From the NCBI GenBank assembly GCA_050942695.1, contig JBMNNU010000075.1, positions 1-13,044 on the forward strand: 13,044 nt of DNA, read 5' to 3'. The position numbers and the translations under genes are program-made. Numbering within the stretch: the first letter of the stretch is position 1; the number at the start of each line of letters is the position of its first letter. Shown here in pieces: positions 6,008 to 13,044 of this stretch. The notes under the pieces were generated by a model, which worked only from the letters and a program-made list of their open reading frames with translations, was not told where the DNA came from and ran no database searches. The DNA is from JBMNNU01 sp050942695. GTDB taxonomy: Bacteria > Chloroflexota > UBA6077.

Positions 6008-6427
6008 TCATTTGCCTGACGCCTGGTTTCGTATCCACTGGTAGAGGACCTCAGCCAGCACCAGGATCCCGCCGTCGATGCGGACGATCCCTGGTATCGT
6101 GCCTTTCGATGCCATGTCATACACCTTGCTCCGGCTGCGCCTTAGAATGGTCGCCGCCTCCTCCACGGTTAGGAGCTTGGGTGGAATCGCATCAGGGAGA
6201 ACAACATGCGCCAAGTTCGCCTCCTTGTGGTTGGACTGTCTCCCCTCACTAAGCGCCATCTGGTTCAGCAGTGATGTTGTCCCGCCAACCTCATCTGATG
6301 CTTTAGGGTAGTAGTTGCGCTTGATGGCAGGTGGATTGTGTCTGGTGACTGAGGATGAGTCCGAAGGACGGCCACCACTGGTCCCACGTGTCATGTTGAT
6401 CGCTGGCCACTTGAGAGTCCTCGCCAT
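6008..6427 (-). CDS. Excisionase-family helix-turn-helix DNA-binding protein
   Basis: A 139-residue protein. Residues 86-133, LLTVEEAATILRRSRSKVYD followed by a KGTIPGIVRIDGG wing, form a MerR-like/excisionase helix-turn-helix (HTH_17 type). The first 80 or so residues are polar and without a recognisable domain. The ATG at 6427 has AGGAGA seven bases upstream (6435-6440) and a stop codon directly before it in frame; an internal Met at residue 57 lacks a ribosome site. Excisionases bend DNA at attachment sites and steer integrase towards excision. The gene is directly upstream of the integrase on the same strand, with a gap of about 200 bases to the preferred integrase start, so the pair is probably co-transcribed. 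A simple transcriptional regulator of the island is the alternative. Confidence 0.85.
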   Translation of the reverse strand: MARTLKWPAINMTRGTSGGRPSDSSSVTRHNPPAIKRNYYPKASDEVGGTTSLLNQMALSEGRQSNHKEANLAHVVLPDAIPPKLLTVEEAATILRRSRSKVYDMASKGTIPGIVRIDGGILVLAEVLYQWIRNQASGK

Positions 6428-6791
6428 CTATTGATCTCCTGATGAACGTCTTGAAAGTTGATGTGCCAGTGAAGCTCCTCTCAAGGTTTACTTTTATCGA
6501 GACACTCGTCGCCTCGCCACTGGATTGGGGGGGCTCAACAAGGGACGACATTGGATGCAACTTTGGTCACGATCGAGCCAAGATGGGAGCGTAAGCACAG
6601 TTAGTCCACTCTGGCTGATGTTGAAGTTCAACCATACGCAGAGACCCGACCTCCCGGCATCATCCCAACTCAAGATGCCGGGAGGTCGGGTCTCTACCGT
6701 TAAGCCAGCATGGGTATATGCATGCAGTCGGCCGTGGTGCGACGTATCTCATCGGTCACGCCAGGAGTTCGGGTCAGGACGAGAATGACCC
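6428..6791. other. Non-coding stretch between the excisionase gene and the IS remnant
   Basis: No convincing gene. On the minus strand a short frame (6303-6560) reads TSVSIKVNLERSFTG and overlaps the excisionase by 125 bases; it could be the remnant of a lost gene but has no recognisable family. The main feature is the perfect long hairpin at 6640-6695. The left end of the insertion sequence should lie near 6700-6790 but could not be located. Confidence 0.45.
6640..6695. repeat. Perfect 21-bp inverted repeat with 14-base loop
   Basis: Bases 6640-6660 are the exact reverse complement of 6675-6695; the arm reads AGAGACCCGACC then TCCCGGCAT. The loop is CATCCCAACTCAAG. The stem is GC-rich and has no U-tract on either side, so it is not a standard intrinsic terminator. 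It may be a strong bidirectional stop, a small palindromic element, or a protein-binding or recombination site. Confidence 0.75.
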
Positions 6792-7428
6792 TTGATTGGT
6801 AGATCCCTAGTTGAACATTTCGCATCTCTTGAAGATTCGAGGGTAGAGCGTACTAAGCAACATCGTCTGCTTGATATTGTGACGATAGCGCTGTGTGCGG
6901 TGATTGCTGGGGCTGAGAGCTGGAACGACATTGAGGAGTTTGGGGTTGCGACAGAAGATTTCTTTGCCGATTTCCTGGAGTTGCCGAACGGCATCCCTTG
7001 CCACGACACCTTCAATCGAGTCTTCTCGGCTCTCGATCCTGTGCAATTCAGGGAGTGCTTTCTTAGATGGATGTGATCAGTAGCAGGGGTGTTGCCAGCT
7101 CAGGTGATAGCCCTGGACGGCAAGGTGGTGCGAAGGAGGAACGACAGTTGGGCAGGCAAGGGGCCGATCCACATGGTGAGTGCCTGGGCAACGGGGAACC
7201 GGCTGGTACTGGCGCAGGAGAAAGTAGACGAGAAGAGCAATGAGATCACAACGCTGCCCGAACTGCTGAAGTCTCTAGCGATCTCTGGTTGCATAGTAAC
7301 CATTGATGCCATGGGGTGTCAAATGGAGATAGCAAGGCAGATCATTACGACGTTCGAGCATTAGGACAAGGCGACTCAAAGCAGGCTGGGATCGTACCTA
7401 TCTCATGGAACTACTCACCGATATTTAA
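6792..7428 (+). pseudogene. Decayed ISAs1-family transposase
   Basis: The N-terminal part, LVEHFASLEDSRVERTKQHRLLDI and ELPNGIPCHDTFNRVFSALDP, and the central ALDGKVVRR and VTIDAMGCQMEIARQII are typical of ISAs1 (H-repeat-associated) DDE transposases, normally about 370-400 residues. Three lesions are visible. An in-frame TGA at 7074-7076 follows CFLRWM, and the frame resumes as SVAGVLPAQ. About half of the protein is missing after RQII near 7350. The remaining C terminus, RTRRLKAGWDRTYLMELLTDI, lies in the next frame and ends with TAA at 7426-7428. The start is probably TTG at 6792. The enzyme cannot be active. Confidence 0.9.
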
Positions 7429-7443
7429 GATGCATCGGCCCTG
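6792..7443 (+). mobile_element. ISAs1-family insertion sequence remnant
   Basis: The right end is probably at 7443. Directly after the transposase stop, GATGCATCGGCCCTG (7429-7443) reads CAGGGCCGATGCATC on the other strand, the CAGGG-type terminal repeat expected of ISAs1 elements. No clear left terminal repeat or target duplication was found, so the left limit given is only the transposase start. Confidence 0.65.
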
Positions 7444-7750
7444 CGTCTCATTGTGACAACCTAGCTGTCACGATCCCCTGCTATTGTTTCCCTATAGTGA
7501 AGACAATGGGTTGCATTTAGAGAAACCGACCTAATCTACCGGGCTTTGTAAGCTGCGGCTCTCGTTTGCAGTAGGAACATGTCGAGACTGAGCGACGATC
7601 TGAGTTTGACAGCCGTTACAATCTTGTAGTATCTTGCTGTAGCTGCCGGTCCATTGATCAGCGACTCAGCAGTCTCTCCACAAAGTTCCACGCTCTCAGC
7701 CGCTAACTATCAAGGCCGCAGCATTTCAATCTGCCCTTGGATGGTAGTCA
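7444..7750. other. Leader region of the DUF4007-ATPase-PAPS reductase operon
   Basis: No gene was seen in these 307 bases. It contains a small dyad, GTGACA-N7-TGTCAC (7453-7471), a TTGACA-containing promoter candidate near 7606, and about 115 bases of possible untranslated leader before the ATG at 7751. The dyad lies upstream of the promoter candidate and could be a regulator site. Confidence 0.5.
7606..7635 (+). promoter_or_regulatory. Candidate promoter of the defence-like operon
   Basis: A perfect TTGACA (7606-7611) is followed after 18 bases by TATCTT (7630-7635). The -10 match is moderate. It is the best candidate in the gap between the IS remnant and the first operon gene. Confidence 0.4.
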
Positions 7751-8689
7751 ATGGAAGAGTCCCTTAGCTTCTCTGGTCACCAATCGTTCCCCTTTCGCAA
7801 CACTTGGCTAACCAAGGGCGTCGTCCGGTGCAACGACGACCCCGGTATCTTCCACAGAGACGACGCCATGGTCGCCCTCGGCGTGGGCAAAAACATGGTG
7901 GGGTCAATCAGACACTGGTGCCTGGCCACCAGGATGATAACCGAGGACCTCATCGTCAAGAACAACCGCGGTCGCGTCCTCAAGCCAACGGAACTGGGCA
8001 AAAGAGTGTTCTTGACCGATGGAGGGTGGGACCCATATCTCGAAGACATCGGAACATTATGGCTCCTTCATTGGCTCCTGGTCACCAACCGGGAACGCGC
8101 TACAACCTGGCGCTTTGCCTTCAACTACATACATCAGCCCGAGTTCACCAAAGCTTGGCTGCAGGATGCTCTCTGGCGCATGGCGGCAGCGCACAAGAAT
8201 GTGAGACTAACCATCGACACGCTGAGACGAGATATCGACGTGTTCGTACGGACCTACACTGGAGCCGGTAACTCATCCAGACAGTTGCTAGAAGACTCCC
8301 TTGACTGCCCATTGGTTGAGTTGGGGATTCTCGTTGAGCAGGGGAGCAGTGGCTCTTATGCCTTCATGCGTGGCCCCAAGGAGACCCTTCCAGATGAAGT
8401 GCTCATGTTCGCGCTCTCCGAATACTTCCAGCGCAAGCCCGAGCAACGATCCTTCACCTTCGACGAGCTGGCGTTTGGCCCATATAGTCCCGGTAGGGCT
8501 TTCAAGCTGGACGAGTCCTCTTTGGCTGAGCGCTTCGACAGGCTGGCGGACCGCACTTCAGGCGCCTGGCAGTTCACGGAAACCGCGGGATATCAGCAGG
8601 TGCTGGTAACCGAAGAGGTAGATGGTATGAAGCTGCTCGATAGCTACTATCAGAATGCAGTGATTGGAAAGGTGGGGGCGGATCGATGA
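7751..8689 (+). CDS. DUF4007 family protein
   Basis: A 312-residue protein. The N terminus, SFSGHQSFPFRNTWLTKGV followed by DPGIFHRDDAMVALGVGKNMVGSIRHW, is the hallmark of DUF4007 proteins (typically F-G-H-x-F-P-R-x-x-W-L and L-G-V-G-K-N-M-V). It has a winged-helix look, so DNA binding is plausible. No catalytic motif, signal peptide or membrane segment is evident. By recall, DUF4007 genes occur beside PAPS-reductase-like genes and large ATPases in anti-phage loci. Here it is the first gene of a coupled operon: its TGA (8687-8689) overlaps the ATG of the ATPase gene as ATGA. The ribosome site is weak (TTGGATGG upstream). A role in target recognition or in regulating the operon is an inference. 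Confidence 0.9.
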   Translation: MEESLSFSGHQSFPFRNTWLTKGVVRCNDDPGIFHRDDAMVALGVGKNMVGSIRHWCLATRMITEDLIVKNNRGRVLKPTELGKRVFLTDGGWDPYLEDIGTLWLLHWLLVTNRERATTWRFAFNYIHQPEFTKAWLQDALWRMAAAHKNVRLTIDTLRRDIDVFVRTYTGAGNSSRQLLEDSLDCPLVELGILVEQGSSGSYAFMRGPKETLPDEVLMFALSEYFQRKPEQRSFTFDELAFGPYSPGRAFKLDESSLAERFDRLADRTSGAWQFTETAGYQQVLVTEEVDGMKLLDSYYQNAVIGKVGADR

Positions 8690-11600
8690 GCGCAGCTATC
8701 CCACTAAGCGAGATCTTCCACGTCCGTGCCCGTTTCTGTCGCTCGGTTAACATCGCTGCCGACTACCGAGACCCAAGGGCGCTCTCCGACTACATTGTCA
8801 CCCCGATCACCCGCGCGGTACTGCGGCGCATCGCCGAAGGCCTTCGACCTAGATCGAAGATTCGTGCCTGGTCATTGACCGGGCCGTATGGGGCTGGCAA
8901 ATCTGCATGTGCTCTCTTCTCAGCCAAGATCCTTGGGTATCCGATCAACGGAGATGCTCGAGCACTTCTGCGTTCTGCCGATCCTGAGCTCTACGAAGAG
9001 CTGTTTACGGAGATACCAGGACTATCTGAAGGCGGTTTCTTCCTGGTCCTGAGTGTCGGAAGCCGACAGCCTCTCTCACTAGCGATACTACAAGCGCTCC
9101 TTTCCGGACTCACATCGTGGAAGGCCTCGGGCACCGAAAGCTTGAAGCTGGTCCCGGAGTTGGAGAAGCTGTGCGAGTCCGTCAGACGGGGGGCAGCAAT
9201 TCAGCCCGAGGTGATCACCGATGTTCTGGACCGCACTTCAAGAGCAGTGCGAGCGGACGACAAACGGGTAATGGGGTTGTTGCTCATTCTGGACGAGTTG
9301 GGCAAGCTACTTGAATACGCTGCTCTCAACCCCGCTCAAGGGGACGTCTTCCTCCTCCAGTCCTTGGCGGAGATGGCGTCTAGGAGTGGAGACAACCCGG
9401 TTGGACTACTGGCAATCCTCCATCAGGCGTTTGAGCGGTACGCGGACCGACTCAGTCCAATGCAGCGCCGGGAGTGGGCCAAGGTTCAGGGGCGGTTCGA
9501 AGATATCGGCTTCCTCCAGTCCCAGGCCGAGCTTCTTCGGCTCGTTGGTGCGGCGATCGAGGCAGGTCCCATGCCGAACGGCTTCAGACACACCATTGAG
9601 CAGCAAGCGTCGCTTGCTTCGAAGCTGGAGTTCGCGCCGCGGGATATGAGTATGCGTCAAACGCAGGAAGCACTAACCTCATGTGCTCCTCTCCATCCAA
9701 CCGTTGCTCTGGTACTCGGCCGGCTGTTCAGGAGTCGCCTGGCCCAAAACGAGCGCTCCCTCTTCGCCTTCCTGACCTCTGGCGAGCCCTATGGGCTTCA
9801 AGATTTTCTGCATCGAGAGTGCTGGATGGGGGACGGCTCCCAGCCTTTCTACCGAATCGACCAGCTTTACGACTACGTTGTCTCTGCCATGGGGAGCGCG
9901 CTCTATGCTCAGGCACAGGGAAAGAGGTGGGCTGAGATTGAGCACGCGCTGGAGCGGCTCTCCCCCGAATGCGAGCAGATCGATGCCCGGCTCATCAAGG
10001 CGATAGGTTTGTTAGGCCTGATCGGCGATCAAAGGTACTTGCGAGCGTCTACGGATACTCTGGTTTATGCGCTTTCCGACGGACGAGAAGTAACCGAGGA
10101 AGATATCCACACCGCCTTGGACCGACTTTGTACGACAGGGATAGCTGTCTACCGAAAGCACAAATTGGCGTACGGACTGTGGGAAGGCAGCGACATCGAC
10201 CTGGACGAACGGTTCCAAAAGGGGCTTAATCAGATAGATCGCTCTGCAAGCCTGGCATCTCTGCTGCGGTCGCACGGACGCCTCAAGCCCTACGTTGCGA
10301 AGCGGCACCTACATGAGACCGGCACGTTAAGATATTTCGTCCCAAAGGTGACGGATTTGGAAGGGCTTGAGCAAGCCCTGACCGAGCCTTTGGGAGGAGC
10401 AGACGGCGCGATCATATTTGTTGTGGCTAACCATGGTGCAGAACCCTCCGACACATTGAACGCGGTTCGTGAAGTAGTCGCTAAAGTGGATGAAGCGCAG
10501 CGGGTACTACGGCCGATTGCAGTCCCGAAGGATGTCTGGGGGTTGCGAGAAGCATTGGAGGAGGTGCTCGGGTGGGAGTGGGTGACTGAAAATACTCCTG
10601 AGCTCGAAGGCGACAGCATTGCCCGCAAAGAGCTCTCCAGCCGCCAGATCGACGCGATCGCGCGTCTCGACCAGCTCTGTAGCCAATCCTTCGATAAGGC
10701 CACCAGCTACTCTGCCTGCCTGTGGATATGGTGCGGTGAGGAGCGTAAGTTCGAAACATCACGCGAGCTGTCGTCTGCCCTCTCGGAACTATGCGACCAT
10801 GCGTATCGATATGCGCCGCGCGTGCATAACGAGTTGGTGAACCGGCGCAACCTATCATCGTCCTCCGCAGCCGCACGCCGGAACCTGATCGAACGCATGA
10901 TCGAGAACCCGTCCCGCCCCCGGTTTGGAATCGACACGGGCTTCCCTCCAGAATTGAGCATGTACCTGTCGGTGTTCGAGCGGACCGGCTTGCACCACCG
11001 GCAGGGTGAAGGGTGGGTGCTCGGGCCAGACTTGGCGAACGACCCCAGCCACATCTCCCATATATGGGAAGCGATCGACCGTTTCATGGCCACGACGGAG
11101 ACCGGAAAGCGCTCGGTATCTGAACTGTTCGCTGAGCTGCGGGAGCCACCCTACGGGGTCAGGGACGGCCTTCTGCCAATCTTCCTTGCGGCGGCCCTCA
11201 TGCATTGGGAGAGTGAGGTAGCTTTGTTCGAGACAGGCACTTTCCTGACACAGATCAGCATGGCCGCATTCGAACGTCTCATGAAGGTTCCGGAGCAGTT
11301 CCAGCTTCAGCGATACCGGCTGCACGGCACGAGATTGGGAATGCTGAAAGAGTACTCGAGGCTGTTTGATGGCGAGGGCATGGCCGATCAGCCTGCCACA
11401 CTCCTGACGGCCGTTCGACCGCTGTTGATAGCTGCCAGGCGACTGCCCCCTTTCTCCCGCACAACGAAGCGGGTGAGCCCGGAGGCGGTAGCGGTCCGCG
11501 ATGCTTTGTTTACTGCGCGTGAGCCTCACCAGTTGCTATTCGAGAGCTTGCCGGAAGCTCTTCATATAGACCCGAGTCAGGTGTCGACAGACCTGGATAC

Positions 11601-12231
11601 AGCTAGGCTCTTCTTCGATCACCTTAGGGCGACCATTCAAGAGCTGCAGGGCGCATACGCAAGCCTGTTGGATGAGCTACGAAAGCAGTTGATAGAGTCG
11701 CTACGCTTGCCACACGCTCTGAATGAAGCCCGGAAGGTGATCAGGGACCGAGCCTCTGAGCTCCAGCCCTGTGTCGCTGACGTCAAGCTCAAGGCGTTTC
11801 TCAATCGACTTGGCGACTCAACTCTTCCCGACGACAAGTGGCTCGAATCGGTGGCAGCAGGACTCGTGTTGAAGGCCCCAGCCCAATGGAATGATCAGGA
11901 TCTGCCTCGTTTCCAACTCGCCCTCGCCGACATGTCCACTCAGCTCCGTAAGGTAGAAGAGGTGGCTTTGGAGTCGGGATTATCGAGCGATGACAAAAGG
12001 GGAGGTCGCCTTCTCCGGTTGAGTGTGCTTGAGGCGTCGGCTGAGGAGCGTAAGGGAGTGCTTCGAGTGCTGCCGCATGAGGAAGCGGAGGTGAAGAGCC
12101 TTGCAGACCGGATCGATCGCCGTCTGAAGGCTGAAGGGGTACCCGAGCATCTGCTCGTAGCCGCGCTGGCGGAGTTGGCCGCCCGGTTGCTCGCAAATCC
12201 TCAACCAATTGCAGACGGGAGGGCAAGGTGA
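8686..12231 (+). CDS. Large P-loop ATPase, BrxC-like, of a defence operon
   Basis: An 1181-residue cytoplasmic protein without signal or membrane segments. The Walker A motif GPYGAGKS is at residues 66-73 and the Walker B LLLILDELGK is at about 198-207 with Asp203/Glu204, so the ATPase domain is N-terminal (AAA+/STAND-like, COG1483-type guess). The remaining 800 or so residues are helix-rich with no motif I recognise. Length and the N-terminal ATPase placement resemble BrxC/PglY ATPases of BREX systems; I cannot confirm homology by eye. It is not DndD-like, since it lacks an SMC coiled-coil layout. The ATG overlaps the preceding stop (ATGA), and its own TGA overlaps the next GTG start (GTGA), so the three products are probably made in fixed proportion and may form a complex. 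Other large defence ATPases are possible. Confidence 0.88.
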   Translation: MSAAIPLSEIFHVRARFCRSVNIAADYRDPRALSDYIVTPITRAVLRRIAEGLRPRSKIRAWSLTGPYGAGKSACALFSAKILGYPINGDARALLRSADPELYEELFTEIPGLSEGGFFLVLSVGSRQPLSLAILQALLSGLTSWKASGTESLKLVPELEKLCESVRRGAAIQPEVITDVLDRTSRAVRADDKRVMGLLLILDELGKLLEYAALNPAQGDVFLLQSLAEMASRSGDNPVGLLAILHQAFERYADRLSPMQRREWAKVQGRFEDIGFLQSQAELLRLVGAAIEAGPMPNGFRHTIEQQASLASKLEFAPRDMSMRQTQEALTSCAPLHPTVALVLGRLFRSRLAQNERSLFAFLTSGEPYGLQDFLHRECWMGDGSQPFYRIDQLYDYVVSAMGSALYAQAQGKRWAEIEHALERLSPECEQIDARLIKAIGLLGLIGDQRYLRASTDTLVYALSDGREVTEEDIHTALDRLCTTGIAVYRKHKLAYGLWEGSDIDLDERFQKGLNQIDRSASLASLLRSHGRLKPYVAKRHLHETGTLRYFVPKVTDLEGLEQALTEPLGGADGAIIFVVANHGAEPSDTLNAVREVVAKVDEAQRVLRPIAVPKDVWGLREALEEVLGWEWVTENTPELEGDSIARKELSSRQIDAIARLDQLCSQSFDKATSYSACLWIWCGEERKFETSRELSSALSELCDHAYRYAPRVHNELVNRRNLSSSSAAARRNLIERMIENPSRPRFGIDTGFPPELSMYLSVFERTGLHHRQGEGWVLGPDLANDPSHISHIWEAIDRFMATTETGKRSVSELFAELREPPYGVRDGLLPIFLAAALMHWESEVALFETGTFLTQISMAAFERLMKVPEQFQLQRYRLHGTRLGMLKEYSRLFDGEGMADQPATLLTAVRPLLIAARRLPPFSRTTKRVSPEAVAVRDALFTAREPHQLLFESLPEALHIDPSQVSTDLDTARLFFDHLRATIQELQGAYASLLDELRKQLIESLRLPHALNEARKVIRDRASELQPCVADVKLKAFLNRLGDSTLPDDKWLESVAAGLVLKAPAQWNDQDLPRFQLALADMSTQLRKVEEVALESGLSSDDKRGGRLLRLSVLEASAEERKGVLRVLPHEEAEVKSLADRIDRRLKAEGVPEHLLVAALAELAARLLANPQPIADGRAR

Positions 12232-13044
12232 GAAGCAAGAAGGTGAGGCATATCCTCAGTCTTTCTGGAGGCAAAGACAGCACTGCGCTAGCTATATATT
12301 TGAGAGACCGAATCCCAGACTTGGAGTATGTCTTCTGCGACACTGAGAAAGAGTTGCCTGAGACCTATGAGTACTTGGAGTTAGTAGAGGCATATCTCGG
12401 ACGACGAATAGTCCGATTGAAGCATGATGGCAGGGATTTCGACCATCATCTGACGATTCGTCACGGATACATTCCTTCATCGCGTAATCGATGGTGCACT
12501 GAGTACTTGAAGCTGAAGCCATTTGAGCGATACGTAGGTAACGACCAAGTCATAAGTTACATTGGTATTAGATGCGACGAGGATAGATCTGGATATATTT
12601 CTAGTAAACCGAACATCCGGCCGGTATATCCATTCAAAGATGCGGGTATCGACAAGAGAGGCGTTATGAAGATTCTGGAAGAAAGCGGCCTTGGTTTGCC
12701 ACGTTACTACAAATGGAGATCAAGATCCGGCTGCTACTTCTGCTTCTTTCAACAGAAAATCGAGTGGGTAGGCTTGCTTGAAAACCATCCAGATTTGTTT
12801 GCAAAGGCGCGCGAATACGAGACAAAACAGCACTTCGAATCGTATTGGCCGGAAGGCCAAAGACGTCACACATGGGATGAGGGAGAGAGTCTCGACGAAT
12901 TGGCAAGACCGGAACGTGTAGCGCAGATCAAAGCTGAACATGAGCGGCGTATGATGCTTGAGAAGGCCAGGAAACACAATCTAACTCTGGTAGAGGTCTT
13001 TGGCGAGGTTCTCGATGATGAGCCATTCGGCGACAGGGCCTGTC
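12228..13044 (+). CDS. PAPS reductase/DndC-like PP-loop protein (3' end cut)
   Basis: 272 residues are visible; the frame stays open to the window end. Near the N terminus, LSLSGGKDSTA (SGGKDS at residues 13-18) is the PP-loop that activates a substrate as an adenylate. Cysteines at residues 90 (RWCTEYLKLKPF), 116 (GIRCDED), 169 and 172 (SGCYFCFF) resemble the iron-sulfur cysteine set of DndC-like enzymes. The usual alanine in GIRADE is replaced by Cys116. Free PAPS reductases of sulfate assimilation are less likely, given this cysteine pattern and the context. The start is GTG at 12228, overlapping the ATPase stop by four bases, with GGGAGG just upstream. The gene is visibly richer in A/T than the two before it. 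It probably supplies sulfur or nucleotidyl chemistry to DNA (phosphorothioation-like) or acts in a BrxP-like role. Confidence 0.92.
   Translation, partial: MRSKKVRHILSLSGGKDSTALAIYLRDRIPDLEYVFCDTEKELPETYEYLELVEAYLGRRIVRLKHDGRDFDHHLTIRHGYIPSSRNRWCTEYLKLKPFERYVGNDQVISYIGIRCDEDRSGYISSKPNIRPVYPFKDAGIDKRGVMKILEESGLGLPRYYKWRSRSGCYFCFFQQKIEWVGLLENHPDLFAKAREYETKQHFESYWPEGQRRHTWDEGESLDELARPERVAQIKAEHERRMMLEKARKHNLTLVEVFGEVLDDEPFGDRAC

Larger units (their letters stand above)
4305..13044. mobile_element. Integrated genomic island at tRNA-Sec (left part)
   Basis: The order is tRNA-Sec, hairpin, short tandem repeats, integrase, excisionase-like gene, decayed insertion sequence, then a defence-like operon. 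Direct support is the integrase/excisionase pair beside the tRNA end. Islands at selC are well known, for example LEE in Escherichia coli. The right boundary is not in the window, and no conjugation or phage structural genes are visible, so the kind of element is open. Confidence 0.65.

Noticed and set aside
6303..6560. 85-residue minus-strand frame overlapping the excisionase gene
   Set aside because: It overlaps 125 bases of a gene with a good ribosome site and recognisable domain, and its second half is only the shifted frame of that gene. The first half may be a remnant but cannot be supported.
7074..7076. In-frame TGA in the transposase near a tRNA-Sec gene, possible selenocysteine codon
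   Set aside because: The residue at this place in ISAs1 transposases is not a redox site, the gene has further lesions, and no SECIS-like hairpin was noted just after it. A nonsense mutation is simpler.
7751..13044. A complete canonical Dnd system
   Set aside because: Only a DndC-like gene is visible; the large ATPase lacks a DndD-like SMC layout, and DndA, DndB, DndE and the Dnd restriction genes are not seen.

Overview
This window looks like a bacterial chromosome segment with moderately high GC. A genomic island has entered next to a selenocysteine tRNA gene. The left flank (about 1-4200) suggests an anaerobe with dissimilatory sulfite reductase genes. The best guess is Chloroflexota, possibly a Dehalococcoidia-like lineage. 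That rests on a dsr locus beside a Rex-type redox repressor, a Lys/Arg-rich small protein with one C-terminal membrane helix, and interspersed palindromic GC-rich repeats. It is an inference, not proven.

Left flank: the 3' end of dsrB, a small zinc-ribbon protein, and a DsrN/CobB-type amidase form one tight operon. The amidase carries an in-frame palindromic repeat in its interdomain linker. Next is rex, whose promoter overlaps an 18-bp Rex-like palindrome, consistent with NADH-responsive autoregulation. A small membrane-anchored protein follows, with a second copy of the palindromic repeat in its leader. A convergent stand-alone REC response regulator lies on the minus strand. A 99-nt tRNA-Sec gene (anticodon TCA, CCA encoded) has a good promoter of its own.

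Island: immediately downstream of the tRNA-Sec 3' end are a hairpin terminator, an 11-bp tandem repeat, a tyrosine integrase and an excisionase-like HTH protein, both on the minus strand. This is the usual attachment-site end of an integrated element. A perfect 21-bp inverted repeat and a decayed ISAs1-family insertion sequence (nonsense codon, internal deletion, frameshift) separate this module from the cargo.

Cargo: a translationally coupled plus-strand operon starts at 7751 and runs off the window. It encodes a DUF4007 protein, an 1181-residue P-loop ATPase with clear Walker A and B motifs, and a PAPS-reductase/DndC-like PP-loop protein with iron-sulfur-type cysteines. The junctions are ATGA and GTGA overlaps. 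The gene set resembles the sulfur-linked anti-phage systems (BREX type 4-like, or Dnd-like phosphorothioation). No PglZ, BrxL, DndD, DndE or cysteine desulfurase is visible, so the type cannot be decided here. This operon is the best candidate for an incompletely described defence system.
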